From positions 806,001 through 870,000 of the forward strand of contig JBBPUQ010000004.1 of NCBI GenBank assembly GCA_038501195.1: a DNA stretch of 64,000 nt, in the 5' to 3' direction. Source of the DNA: Nemania diffusa (taxonomy: Eukaryota; Ascomycota; Sordariomycetes; Xylariales; Xylariaceae). How positions within the stretch are numbered: the stretch's first letter is position 1; every line of letters begins with the position of its first letter. The position numbers were made by a program, and so were the translations under genes. Shown here piece by piece: positions 35,017-46,372 of the stretch. Below the pieces are notes generated by a model. It had not been told where the DNA came from. It was given only the letters and a program-made list of their open reading frames with translations, and did no database searches.

Positions 35017-35697
35017 TTAACTTTGAAGTAATAGCAAAATGCTTATGGCGATAAGACTAACAAGCACATCCGATGCGAGGACGTCCTAGAGGGCATAGGT
35101 AGGGCGCGATACGCTTATATACAAATATAATATAATATATCAGATCTTACCTTCGTAGACTCAACATTCCATTGCCCGTAGTCTCTACAACCAGATCCGC
35201 CAAGCTCGAATATTTGCTTTGCCGGTACACCTCCTCCGGCCGTTCCAGGGTCCCTTGTGCTAATTCCGGTACAAAAGTACAAGAAAGAGACAAGGCTATT
35301 AGAACCAAAGTTAAAAACTAGGTTATACCTAGACAACACAAGATTGCTTGCTGCCACTGAGGCTTAGCAGTTTCTTCTATTTAATTAACTGCCTTTTCAG
35401 CCCTGCGACTTACAAGTGGGGTAACGAGGTTTCTTGCACCTAATAAATCAATAATATTCGTCTCGGACAACACTTTTATTAGTATATAGAAACCCCGTTA
35501 CTCCACTTGAAAGCTGAAAGGGCAGGTATCATACGAGGCGCATACAAACAATACAACGTGGCACAATCAATAAGTATCCGTTAGATCCCACTGTCGATCT
35601 ACAGTGGCGATCAACCGATCTGCTCCAGGAGTCGTTGCAGAGTGTGATGCTGGTCAACTCGGACGTGGTACAGGTGGTACATGCAGACGGTGTTGCT
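35017..35697 (-). pseudogene. Possible relic of a Cys-rich, GPI-anchored secreted protein gene
   Basis: Three minus-strand pieces read like parts of one gene. Piece 1, 35697-35529, reads ACTTCTTSELTSITLCNDSW and continues with more Cys to a TGA. Piece 2, inside 35357-35151, reads CTGISTRDPGTAGGGVPAKQ and later GCRDYGQWNVESTK, ending at a GTAAGA donor. Piece 3, 35085-35017, starts after a TAG acceptor, in phase, and reads DVLASDVLVSLIAISILLLL plus QS and stop. That resembles the hydrophobic tail of GPI-anchored proteins. A hairpin element lies between pieces 1 and 2. No start or signal peptide was found. This is inference from composition and splice-like sites; chance reading frames remain possible. 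Confidence 0.25.
35389..35525. mobile_element. 137-bp MITE-like inverted-repeat element
   Basis: The two ends are inverted copies: CTGCC and TTTCAGC at the tips, then CAAGTGG, GTAACG and GGTTTCT with two mismatches over 22 positions. The left arm carries about 9 extra bases. The centre is A/T-rich. This looks like a small non-autonomous DNA transposon or a decayed foldback. I found no clear target duplication and no second copy in the window. Confidence 0.5.
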
Positions 35698-36166
35698 GTT
35701 TTGATATTTTCTTCTTACACTGGCCCATATTCCTTGGCATAGCATATTAAATCGTGATTATGACGAGGAGCGCCCCCCTTCAATCTTCCATCACAACTGC
35801 TGTAATCAACCGCCAAGGTTTCATAAGGCGCAATCTGGCATTTGGAATATGGGTAAAGCTAGGTATAAGCATACAGTTATGCTGTTTAAGCTTGTCTTGT
35901 TTGCTGGTATTGGCCGGCCGTAAGGCGCTGCTTAACCTAGGACGAGCCTAGATACCGGTAGCCATGAGTCCATATCTCTCTGAAATCTCGGCCACTTGGC
36001 GCGAATCTGAATATAGCTTATAGTACCTATAAAGCTTTCCTCTTAATGTTTATGAGATTTTGAATGTTACGACTTATTGGCGGACAAGGAGAAGAACTCT
36101 CACCACATACAATTTTCGTCGTAGGCTTCTCGTGGTATCAGCATTACTAACCTCGACACGCCGAAA

Positions 36167-39031
36167 ATGTCGGGTACCGATGATTTGTTGCAGCAATACC
36201 AAGGCCATATCGTCCCTCGAACATTCCACCCAGGTTTCGTCATCCTAAGCTTTCTAGTCTCTTTCATCGGCGCCCTCTCAACGCTTGAACTCCTTAATCG
36301 GCGCACATCCGGCAATGGGCTTCGCAATCATGTACTCCTGGTAGGCGCCGCCGTGACGATGGGGGGTGTTTCCATCTGGTCCATGGTATGGTAGAACCCA
36401 TAAGATAAGTGATCCAAGTTTGGAACGCCCCTTTCTAACACAACATATAGCACTTCGTCGGCAACCGCGCTATCATCTTGGATGAGGACCAGCCCGAGCT
36501 TCAGATCGCCTACTCCAATGGATTCACGGCTCTCTCGTTTTTCGTTCCAATTATAGTCCTAATTGCGGCTTTCGTCGCCACGGGCACAAATAATAATGTC
36601 TCTTTCTGGCGTATTGGCGTAGGAGGCACGCTGGCAGGCGGTGCTATGTCTGGTAGTAAGTCTGCTGCTGTTCTAGGAAGCTTCTTCTCAGCTTCTAGAA
36701 TTTTCTAGAGTTCCATCTCCCTAAGCATCGCATCACTAATTTTTCTCGGCTATTATCTCAGTGTTCTACATCGGTAACGCCTCGATCGCCAACTATCGTT
36801 GCCACTACACGCTAGCCAATGACCTCGGCTCTGCCGCCACAGCCGTTGCATCTAGTAATCTGTCTCTATCCATCTTCTTCCTCTGGAGAGCCTCGTGGAC
36901 CAGCTCGTGGTGGAGGCGAGGGCTCTGCGGTGCCATATTAACCAATGCCGTTTCGGGGATGCATTGGTGTGCATCGACCGGCACCAACTATCAGTTGCTC
37001 AAGTTGAAGCAGACCGGCCACTTCTCGCGCAACGACACCATCATGGTGTTCATCATATTGTCTCTCAGTGTGGCACTGGTTGTGGCTGGCGTGGTCGCTC
37101 GCGATACCTGGATGGCGCAGAGTAACACGGACAACGCACGACATATCATCCTGGCGGCGGCCATATTTGATAGCTCTGGGAAAATTCTCGTCAGGCCAGA
37201 TGGGTTGTTACCGAGCGAGAAGATCACAGAAACTTATGTCGAGAAGTCCCCGAGTGACACGTTTAGTATCGAGAACCCGCTCTTTCAGTGGATGTTCCAG
37301 GCATCGCGTAGCTGGAGCGACATAAACAGCATGATTCCTCGTATGGTAGAGCATGTGGCGCACTTGTCACGCGACGTCAGTGGCAGGAGTGTTCGCTTGA
37401 TTAGCGAGAACGGGCAGCCTATTGAAGACTACGATATTGTATTCCGTGAGCTTTTCTGCTTAGCTGCAGCGAGTCTGGCTGTCAGGTTAAAAGAGCAACT
37501 ACCGGATGCCGGAGTTCTATGGGATAGCATACTCCCCACCGGTAAAGTCAGACAGTTTCCTCTGAGCGAAGGCAAAGAAGACTCTTGCGAAAGAGGCGAG
37601 AGTGCGAGTATCAGCGAGTCACTAGGCGGGCTGGGTTCGTTGATGTTTCTAGTTCGTCGTGTCGAAAATCCATCCGACGCCCAGAAGCTCGAAGCAGCAG
37701 GCTTCCGATTCGCTGACATCCGCCAAGTGAGCTATATCATTCGATCTGGCATGCATATTGAGACACCGAATCTGAGCCAAACATTGACCGACATGGCGTC
37801 ATATGCAGGGAAGAGCACCGCAATGGATCCTATGGTTCACTTATGCTTCTTTGGCATCAGAGCTCGTCTAGACAGGTACGGCTTTGACATCTTAGTCGAA
37901 AAGGGGGCGCGAGATAATCTCTTGGCTACAAAACTCCCGCTCGAGCGCCTGGAACCTTGGCATACCGAATTCCTCCGTCAGTATGACGGATCAAAGGTGC
38001 TATCAGTGCAGAAGGGCCTTGCGGCTGCGTGTAGGGGGCGGCCACCGCCTGAGGCAGCTTTGGCTTTCCTTTTAGACGACGCTATTAGCGACCTGCGTGC
38101 CCGTATTAATGATCGAATCATCAACGAAGCCACCTTCAGCTGCCGAACTGTACAGGTACCTTGCCAGCCTGATTCAGGGTCAAAAGATATGGAAGAGTGT
38201 ACAGTGATGGTGCTACACTTTATGATTCCTATCCACTACTCCCTCCATGGCTCAAACTGTGAATTCGTTCCATTGAGCTTCTTCAAAGTTCGTCAAATGG
38301 CGTACAAGGACTCGCCATACCAAGCGGCTTTTACACAGCACCTGCATCGAGAACTCATGTCTGCTATTAAAGAACCACCGGCTGCTGCCCAAAAGTCGAC
38401 CCGCAAGCAAGACTCACGTCCCTACATTCGACGGCTTACTCTTGGATTGGATAGCTATAGGCCTTCAGTTTTCCGACCCGCTAAAGTAGAGGGGAACTCT
38501 GTGCCAGTAAGGAGGGGACGAAGGTTATCCAGAAGGAGCCCAGACCGGGTCAGCTTAACAACATTCAAGCTCTATGGATGGGGTTTGGGTATGGGCCGGG
38601 GTAGTATAGAGGATGTTTTTAGTGACACACGACCTACAAACTCGATGAACGCAAACCGAGAAAGGCGACATGGTCCTAGCCTAGGCGGCATCCTCGTGTC
38701 GCAAGAGATTAACGTAGCCATAAGTCAAGCTGAAGAGACGGCTAGCCGGGCATCTCAAGGCCGTTCACAATCACGGAACCCGAGCCTGCTGCTCCCTCAA
38801 CGTACTCAGACGCCATCTCCACAACACAATGACCAGACTGGAATCAAGACTAATAAAGAGAACGGATTTGAATTCGACTCGACAACCGAGACCGACACTA
38901 GTAGGCAAGTGGGAAAAAACCAGGTCTCGACCGCGGTAGCAGTTGGAAGTGATGATGAGGTGGTAACTTTTGTCGATGAACTATTCTCCCTATGTGTCGG
39001 TTTCCGTTACGAGGCTAGCTTAAATGCCTAA
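36167..39031 (+). CDS. MHYT-domain multi-pass membrane protein, putative sensor
   Basis: MHYT domains are membrane sensor modules proposed to bind copper and sense gases such as O2, CO or NO (family proposal). Three exons, 36167-36385, 36451-36655 and 36762-39031, give 897 aa. The first intron splits the motif SMHFVGN exactly between Met and His. The second join gives MFYIGN, where MHYIGN would be usual. A third motif is GMHWCAS. Hydrophobic segments (for example PGFVILSFLVSFIGALSTL, FFVPIIVLIAAFVA, and VFIILSLSVALVVAGVV before about residue 250) give roughly seven membrane spans. The long cytosolic part (about 260-897) has no domain I recognise and ends in a Ser-rich low-complexity stretch. 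The second intron could use either GTAGTA or the better GTAAGT donor; I chose the latter. Confidence 0.88.
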
Positions 39032-41084
39032 TCTGGGTACCCCTAGTCATTGGATGGAGACATAAATATCTACATTTTGATTTAAGCAATTATGATATAA
39101 ATTGGGAACAATGTGTATACTACATACCTCTAATTACTGTACTCTACGGAGGCGCTCATAAGCAAGCCCCTTTACACTATTCTGTGGATTAGTCGTGAGG
39201 TCCCGATCTACAATAAACTAGTGTTTCTTTTGCACCCTCATGCCAAACTAGTAAAGCTTTCACTCTTGATAGGGTTTCTAATATGGTATAATGAGATTGT
39301 GATCTGACCTACTAGGTATAGATGTTGGCATCAGGGTAAAAGTGCTGAGCAGAGAGTGTCTGTAGGACTGAGAAAAAGGTGGTCTTATTATCGCGTCTCT
39401 CAATCACATGCACGCCTTGACTGTGATCCCACGTGGAACTGTTGAGTGGATAGTAGTGTAAGTCATGCACGGGCAAATATAGACGGTAGAACAAATATAT
39501 GCAGGTTCGGGCACGTGGAGGTGTTGAATCGAGGATAATGCACGCGGGAGAATGCAGTGATACTACACGTAAAACCGAATCGGGAGCTCGAGTTACAGCT
39601 ACGTATACAGTATCTACATGCTGTAGGTAGACAAAGAGATCCATAAAAAGAGAATTACTTGTCATCTGATTGACGGAGTATTCCATTTCCACCAACCTGA
39701 CTTGCCTCTTTGGGTACATAGGCAGAATAGCACAGTGAGGATAACACAGTTGCGCTAATAGGTAGATGCCGAACAGTGGTACCAGTACCGGGCATTAACC
39801 CCTGGCGGTGAGCGGCAGTGGCTTATCGAAGGGTTTCAACACCATTCATCATTGATTGGATTTCAAGCGGATAGCTTATTAGTTCCATATTTTATTGATT
39901 TAGGTATTGATTTATTTCTTCTTACCTACTGCGTAGTAGGTCATTCTTATTCTATCTAGGTATTTATTTAACTTGTTTCGGACTCTTGTGCCTACCTAAT
40001 GTGCCGGTTGTCGGTGGGTCTAATAATTACGTACCTAGATAGGTTGGTACATAAGGTAATACATATAAATTATAACGGGAATTAGGTATTTGGCTCCAGC
40101 TATTTACCTTGTAGGTGTGTAATAGATGTACCTACTATCTGTAGTAGATCTTTATTTAGACTTATTCAACTGACCCGATACTTTTTATATATAACTCTCC
40201 AGGACACCCTCGTACCTAGTATTTGTCGCACTCAGGAGTCACTTTCAACTATAGCGCATTAGGGACAGCATACCTAGGCTGCTGAACAATTAGAGGAACC
40301 GGCCCCATTGATGACATCGATCCCTCCGCACCGAGCCTCACTTAACAAACCCTTGGCTACTCCACATCCGGGGATCTACAGGCTTCCTAGCAAGATCAGT
40401 GTAGCACCTGATTGTTACATTTTTTGACCATCTGTGGTTCTGTGGTAAGTGGTTAGTACCTGGACTAAGTACTTAAGTAAGTGCTTGGTAGCTAGGTTGT
40501 GTGGGGGCTGCTATCTAATAAGTGCTGTTTTGTCGTCATCGGGTGAATTACCCATCATCCATCTTACCCTACCGCGGTACTTACATACTCATTCTGTCCA
40601 TTTCTCCAACATCCCGATAATTCTAGTGTAGGTATCTAGGAGTCTTCTACTTTTTATCTATACAGCTGATGACCTTTCCCCCCCCTTCCTTGTCATCGAA
40701 AATTTCTTCCTCGAGCTGAAGCTAAGACAACTCAAATTGGAACAAACCATCTTAGTATTATCGAGTAAAAGCTAAGATAAGACGGGCGCTGAGAACTCAA
40801 AACTCGCTCCCTGTCTTCTAATACTAGACCACACCCACCACACATCTACATAGCAGTACCGGTACCCTATTTATATGCCCCTAGATTGCGCCAAGCCCAA
40901 TTCAACAGCCACCTCGGCTGCGTTTAGTCCGAGACAGCCCTGAACTCTCTCGACGAGACGTTCCGATTGCGCGAAAAAAAAAAAGAATTACATACAAGTC
41001 TGACATTGATCTCTTCATACTTCATACTCGTAGTGAGCTACGACACAAGCTCCCAGTTGCTCTCGTCGAGCATTCGCCGACTCC
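39032..41084. other. Intergenic region between the MHYT gene and gut2
   Basis: Two kilobases of mostly A/T-leaning DNA with TAGGTA words (for example about 39940-40060). A 135-codon minus-strand frame (39719-39312) starts with ATG but has no recognisable domain. Near the gut2 start there is an A-tract (about 40975-40984). The gut2 promoter should lie in the last kilobase. Confidence 0.55.
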
Positions 41085-43259
41085 ATGACGAGGTTTTCTA
41101 GAGGAACGCGCCTATTAAGGCGCCTCGCGCTGCCTACCTCGGTCGCTGCCGTAGGTGGTGGTCTTCTCCTCTACTCGTATCGACCGCGGAACATCCCCGG
41201 TTTCGAAGGCCCTGCCGTGCCGCCTCCCATCTACGGCGCCGATGGCACATTCAAGCTCCCGCGCTTCCCTAGGGTGAGGTCGCGCGACGAGCAGCTTGCC
41301 GAGTTGCAGAAGAGCCGGTTACAGGAAGACGAGTATGATATACTGGTCATCGGCGGTGGTGCGACGGGCGCCGGTGTCGCTCTGGATGCCGTCACAAGAG
41401 GCCTCAAGGTCGCCATGGTCGAGCGCGATGACTTCAGCAGCGGGACCAGCAGTAAGAGCACCAAGCTCGTCCACGGTGGTGTGCGGTACCTAGAAAAGGC
41501 CGTGTGGAATCTCGACTATTCGCAGTATCAGTTAGTCAAGGAGGCTTTGAAGGAGCGTAAGTACTTTTTACAAACTGCGCCGCATCTGAGTATGTGGCTA
41601 CCCATCATGCTCCCCCTGGACAAGTGGTGGAAGGCCCCGTACTATTGGGCCGGCACCAAATTCTACGATTTCCTAGCCGGCAGTGAAGGTATCGAGAGCT
41701 CGTACTTCCTGACAAGGAGTAAGGCCCTCGATGCGTTCCCCATGCTGAAGCCCACAGATCTCGTCGGCGCTCTGGTTTACTACGACGGGGCACACAATGA
41801 CTCGCGGATGAATGTGTCGCTCGCCATGACAGCGGCTTTATATGGCGCTACCGTCGTCAACCACGCTGAGGTAACTGGCCTTATGAAGGACGAGCAGGGA
41901 AAGCTCTGCGGTGCGACTGTGAAGGATTGTATACCGGAGCGCAACGGCCGAAAGGCGAAAGACATGACAGTCCGAGCTAAATGTATCATCAACTGTACTG
42001 GCCCCTTTACAGACTCCATCCGGAAACTTGATGACCAGACGTGCAAGGAGATTGTAGCACCAGCATCCGGTGTGCACGTCATCCTTCCTGGCTACTATAG
42101 CCCAGCTAAGATGGGGCTGATCGACCCCTCGACCTCGGACGGCCGTGTCATTTTCTTCCTGCCATGGCAAGGCAACACCATTGCTGGCACAACTGACGAG
42201 TCCGCCACCATCACTCAGAACCCCCTGCCTGACGAGAAGTCGATCCAGTGGATCCTGAACGAGATCAGCCACTACCTAGCCCCTGAGATCCAAGTACGCC
42301 GCGGCGACGTCCTGGCCGCCTGGTCCGGCCTGCGACCCCTGGTCAAAGACCCGAAGGCCACCAACACCGAGTCCCTCGTACGCAACCATCTTGTCGACAT
42401 CTCCGACTCCGGGCTGATAACCTGCGCCGGCGGGAAATGGACGACCTACCGCCAGATGGCGGAAGAGTGCGTCGACGCCGCCGTCAAGGAATTCAACCTC
42501 TCTACGAGACCGTTCCCGAACGCGCCGCGCGTGAGCGGCAGCGAGGCCATCGACGACGGCGCGATCCTCGACGGCAGCTGCCAGACGCATAACGTGCGGC
42601 TAATCGGCGCGCACGGCTTCAGCAAGACGCTCTTCATCAACCTCATCCAGCACTTCGGCGTTGAGACCGAGGTGGCTAAGCACCTGACGGAGAGCTACGG
42701 CGACCGCGCCTGGACGGTGGCGGCTATGTGCAAGCCGACGGACCTGCGCTTCCCCGCCCGCGGCGAGCGCATCTCGCGCCTGTACCCCTTCGTCGACGGC
42801 GAGGTCCGCTACGCCATCAGCCACGAGTACGCGCAGACGGCCGTGGACATCCTGGCGCGGCGCACGCGGCTCGCCTTCCTAAACGCCCAGGCCGCGCTCG
42901 AATGCCTGCCTCGCATCATCGATATTATGAGCCAGGAGCTCAAGTGGGATCGGACGAGACAGGAGCGCGAGTGGAAAGAGAGTAAGCGACAGACAACTGC
43001 TTAGCCACCCATCCACCCAACTATCTAAGAAACATCCCACCCCGCTTCTTTAATTCCCTCTCTAACATCTTCTCTATCTTTACCTTCAGAGAATACTAAC
43101 TAACTTCTTACAGCTGTATCCTTCCTCGAGTCCATGGGTCTTCCGCAGCCCATGCTGTCAGCGACTAGGGCAGACGTAGAAAAGGGCAAGCTCGATTTCA
43201 GCTCCTCGCTAGAGTACAAAATGTACTCTCGGCACGACAAGCCGCTTCTCGAGGAATGA
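41085..43259 (+). CDS. gut2: Glycerol-3-phosphate dehydrogenase, FAD-dependent, mitochondrial
   Basis: Oxidises glycerol-3-phosphate to dihydroxyacetone phosphate and passes electrons to ubiquinone at the mitochondrial inner membrane, serving glycerol use and the NADH shuttle (family knowledge). Two exons, 41085-42981 and 43114-43259, give 680 aa. The N-terminus is Arg-rich with a hydrophobic segment (LALPTSVAAVGGGLLLYSY), as in a presequence plus membrane anchor. The FAD-binding motif DILVIGGGATGAGVALD is at about 85-101, followed by FSSGTSSKSTKLVHGGVRYL. The 132-nt intron has a GTAAGC donor; the second exon codes VSFLESMGLPQPMLS and ends HDKPLLEE. Without splicing the frame would end in QTTA. 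The 3' half of exon 1 is notably GC-rich. Confidence 0.95.
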
Positions 43260-44593
43260 GTTGGGATAAAAATAAAATCTCACTATTCAACTCATACACT
43301 CACTCACTTACCTTGCTGCTTCATCCAGCCAGGTCATGCTCTAATGAGCAAGACGTCACTAAAAGGACCAGCGCGAGGGATTCCCTCTTAATTAATTCCC
43401 TATCGTAGACCAAATCCGCCCTAACAACGCGGAAAGAGAGCGTTCCCTTTGCCCTCCTGTAATTTTTCCCCAGATAGAGGAAAAAGGGTCACTGAGCTTG
43501 AATGCATTGATGGATGAGGAAGTGCTTTTAATAAAGGTGTAATTAATTCCGTCTATTCCCCCAAAACCTAGGCATTAATTGCAATCTACGACCGGCGTCG
43601 GCGCGTGATTTCACATAGAAGAACGCTAGTCATAGAATTCAAATTTGGCTGAAGAAAAGACCCTTTTCTACCCGTTTGTATATAGGTCGTTAAATGAAAT
43701 CTGCATCACTAAGATGTGTTAACTTGATTAACTTGATTGATTAGCGTGTGTCCTGATTTCATTAAAAGATATGTTGGTCGTGCGTGCTGGATTAGCCCTC
43801 ACAGTCCTTGTGCTCCCTGTTTGTTGTTGTTGGTCTTGCAAGTGTATGTACTATCAAAACACAATCTAGGCGAACCAAGTTCTAGCAAACAACCACATTC
43901 GTAGCAGGTGAAATATTGATTGAATAGATGATATTTGTTTACATAAAGATGTACTTGGGTATCTACATACAACGACTTGGAGTTCCGCTCGAATCGAGTT
44001 CCGCTCAGTCTTTTAACATAGCAACCGCATCCTTCCAAAAGCTAACATATCTCATAATCCCACAAACTAGCTCGCTACTTCGAAACTGAAAACAAAATTT
44101 TCCACCACCACAAAAAAAAAGAATCGAATAGAAAGAGGGAAGTAAGGATCTAGTCGGAATTGGCTCGTTTTATGGCCAATGTCCTATAAACGCCGCGCTA
44201 AAAGCGAGAAACATGGGAGAACACTCCCGTTCCGATACAAAAAAACACAAAAAGCCTCCCATTCTAGTATATGCTTTTGATGCTTGCCCTTCCCCCGACC
44301 GGTTCCGGAGGTATCCTAGCCACCTAGCCGTCCTTGGCTTTTCCCGTAAAGTGGATATAAAACGCCGATATATGAATGGCAATCATTTAGCCTGGTATAT
44401 GCAGATGCTCATGTCAAGAGGAAATTTGACAGCGTAGTAACAAGATATGCGAAAGGATGGATGATGTTGGGTTCTTCGAAGAAAGGAGTCCACAATCAGT
44501 AAATATTCGTATGCGACACTTCGCCTCTATCGAATCCCTCGATAATATTTTCTCGAGCAGGAAACGACATGGAATTGGGTAGGTTCATGTTCG
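43260..44593. other. Convergent 3' region of gut2 and the RGS gene
   Basis: A 1.3-kb spacer between converging genes. It should hold both 3' untranslated regions. Short frames on either strand have no domain. A small direct repeat (TTAACTTGATTAACTTGATT) lies near 43718-43737. No other feature. Confidence 0.6.
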
Positions 44594-45343
44594 CTATGCC
44601 CCATGGCACCCAAGTCTGTGACAACCGCGGATTATGTTTGCGTTTCCGCAATCTATTTGGCGGTCATATTCCATCTCCCAACCGTAAGAGTCCGTGTCGC
44701 ACGAACTCTCGCGAGTAAGAGGGGCAGAATCCAGTTGCCTCATCATAGTATCAGCATCGTCACTAGTGTGTGATGCGTCCAGGTAATTCGACAGGTCAAC
44801 GAAGCAATGCGACGTCTTTGACGACACTTTGGCGATATTAGGCCACGATTCGTTAATGTCAGTACCTGTTTCTGTACTGACGGTAGTCTCGGTATCAGTG
44901 TCCACATCGAGAGGCCGAAGCGTATCAGGACCGGGCAAAAGCTCAACAGGTGTCATGGTTTCAGAGAACACCATTTTTCCTGTTTGCGGAGAAAACATAC
45001 TATCTCTCCTTAAGCCAGACCCTTCCATAATCTGGGCAGGAACATGCAAAGTTCTAAGCACAGTACGCTGCCGCAGACGGGCGTTTCTGTTGGCTAGACA
45101 TGGGTTTATGTGAGGTATACCTCGCGCTTTTGCGGCCACACCGCTCGTAATATCTCCAGCTCCGCCAAGGACATGGGAGTAGATGCGCGACCCCATAAGC
45201 GATTTCGTAGAAAAGATCCGCTCACCTGGGTGTGGATCTTCCCAAAAATCGATGCTGTTGACACTCTGGTGCTCTACGTGCTCGGAGTCGCTGTCACTTG
45301 TAAAGTAGGAAGATACTGGACGAGCTGGTGTGACCTGTAATCC
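44594..45343 (-). CDS. In-frame continuation of the RGS reading frame after a TAG
   Basis: Directly after the TAG the same frame stays open for 249 codons to 44594. It reads GLQVTPARPVSSYFTSDSDS, then SINSIDFWEDPHPGE-like text (here NSIDFWEDPHPGERIF), then ATG at 45196 opening MGSRIYSHVLGGAGDITSG. The rest is rich in Asp, Thr and Ser. Composition matches the Ser-rich tail of the RGS protein, and open frames of this length are rare by chance here. I found no splice pair that would remove the TAG in frame. A GTGAGC donor-like site lies at the codons for PGE. It may be the true C-terminus of the RGS protein or a separate small gene starting at 45196. Confidence 0.5.
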   Translation of the reverse strand, partial: GLQVTPARPVSSYFTSDSDSEHVEHQSVNSIDFWEDPHPGERIFSTKSLMGSRIYSHVLGGAGDITSGVAAKARGIPHINPCLANRNARLRQRTVLRTLHVPAQIMEGSGLRRDSMFSPQTGKMVFSETMTPVELLPGPDTLRPLDVDTDTETTVSTETGTDINESWPNIAKVSSKTSHCFVDLSNYLDASHTSDDADTMMRQLDSAPLTRESSCDTDSYGWEMEYDRQIDCGNANIIRGCHRLGCHGA

Positions 45344-46372
45344 CTATAAAGAGGTTTGGCTACTCGGGTTGGGAGGATGACTGGATTCCCCCGGATGGGA
45401 GGATGGCGCGCCCACGGCAGGCGAGTTCGAGCGTGAAGATTTATTCTTCCTGCCTAATCCAAGTTTCGCACCAACCTTTTTCCAACTCGTTCCTGAGAGG
45501 GCTCGTTGTAGGGCTTTGGGTGAGGCATTGAAAGAGAAGTCGGATGTAGGTGGTGTAGTGGGTGGCGTCATGGGCTCGGCCGTGGGAGTAGACCCTGCAC
45601 TTAGACTATCATCAGTCATTTCGACATCAGGTGAGTCGCTTGAGCCCGAGTTAGACCGGCTGATTGTACGTCCCTTTCCGAACAGTGGTAATATTGTGGC
45701 TATCGGGGATTGACTGGACTCCTCTGGGGCATTGAGGTCTTTTGGGATTCGTAAGCGTATCCGTTCCTGGCGAGCTTCCTCAACCTGGGCTTCCACTGTC
45801 ACGGGCACAACTGATTCCAGAAAGGGGACCAGCACTGAATCATTCATCAGCTCTCGGACTATACCAGCAGCCTCGTCTAGTTCTGTCGGATCGGGCGGAG
45901 TCGATAAGGTATAGGTCAGACCCAGTAGTCGATCACGAACCGGGGCAGGGATATTTACTTCGCGTGGTGACCCAGGTAGAATATAGGCCCGGATGATCTT
46001 GTCCCATAATTCGCAGACATGGTCCTTTCCAAGATAAACATGTCCTTGTAATATCTGTAAATATGTGGCCCTATAGCGTGCGGCGTCCATGACGAATTCT
46101 AGGGTCTCCAGGCAGTGATTTTGAGATAAGTATGCCATAAATGCGCCGAGTGTCCATGGCTGTGGTGCCGTATTTGCTAGAATCTCATCTAGGGTGGGAG
46201 GGTTTAGAAAAGGGGAGCCCGTCCGCGGGATAGCCCAACTTGTTGGTCTTGACGATGGGTCCATGACGGTTTCTGCGTCCCAATCTTCTATTTCTGAAGG
46301 CGATGGTGTTAATTCCCTAGAGAACGGGGTTCGGTAGACTAGGGAGCTTCGTCGAGATCTAACCTTGCCCAT
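45344..46372 (-). CDS. RGS-domain protein (regulator of G-protein signalling)
   Basis: RGS domains speed GTP hydrolysis by G-alpha subunits (family knowledge). One exon from ATG at 46372 to a TAG at 45346-45344 gives 342 aa. The RGS-like part spans about residues 58-205, from TLDEILANTAPQPWTLGAF through SQNHCLETLEFVMDAARY to MNDSVLVPFLESV. It resembles the short fungal RGS proteins rather than FlbA types, since no DEP domain is visible. The C-terminal third is Ser/Thr/Pro-rich with a basic patch (KLGLGRKNKSSRSN). The same reading frame continues for 249 codons after the TAG. The TAG may therefore be a premature stop, a readthrough stop or a sequencing error; or two genes may abut. Confidence 0.8.
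   Translation of the reverse strand: MGKVRSRRSSLVYRTPFSRELTPSPSEIEDWDAETVMDPSSRPTSWAIPRTGSPFLNPPTLDEILANTAPQPWTLGAFMAYLSQNHCLETLEFVMDAARYRATYLQILQGHVYLGKDHVCELWDKIIRAYILPGSPREVNIPAPVRDRLLGLTYTLSTPPDPTELDEAAGIVRELMNDSVLVPFLESVVPVTVEAQVEEARQERIRLRIPKDLNAPEESSQSPIATILPLFGKGRTISRSNSGSSDSPDVEMTDDSLSAGSTPTAEPMTPPTTPPTSDFSFNASPKALQRALSGTSWKKVGAKLGLGRKNKSSRSNSPAVGAPSSHPGESSHPPNPSSQTSL

Larger units (their letters stand above)
34151..36166. other. Divergent intergenic region of cia1 and the MHYT gene
   Basis: Two kilobases with both promoters plus an inserted hairpin element (35389-35525) and possible relics of a secreted-protein gene on the minus strand (35017-35357 and 35529-35697), annotated separately. 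The rest is A/T-leaning with no feature I can name. Confidence 0.55.

Noticed and set aside
39312..39719. 135-codon minus-strand open frame downstream of the MHYT gene
   Set aside because: It has an ATG but no domain, no exon partners and a composition like the surrounding spacer. Chance cannot be excluded.
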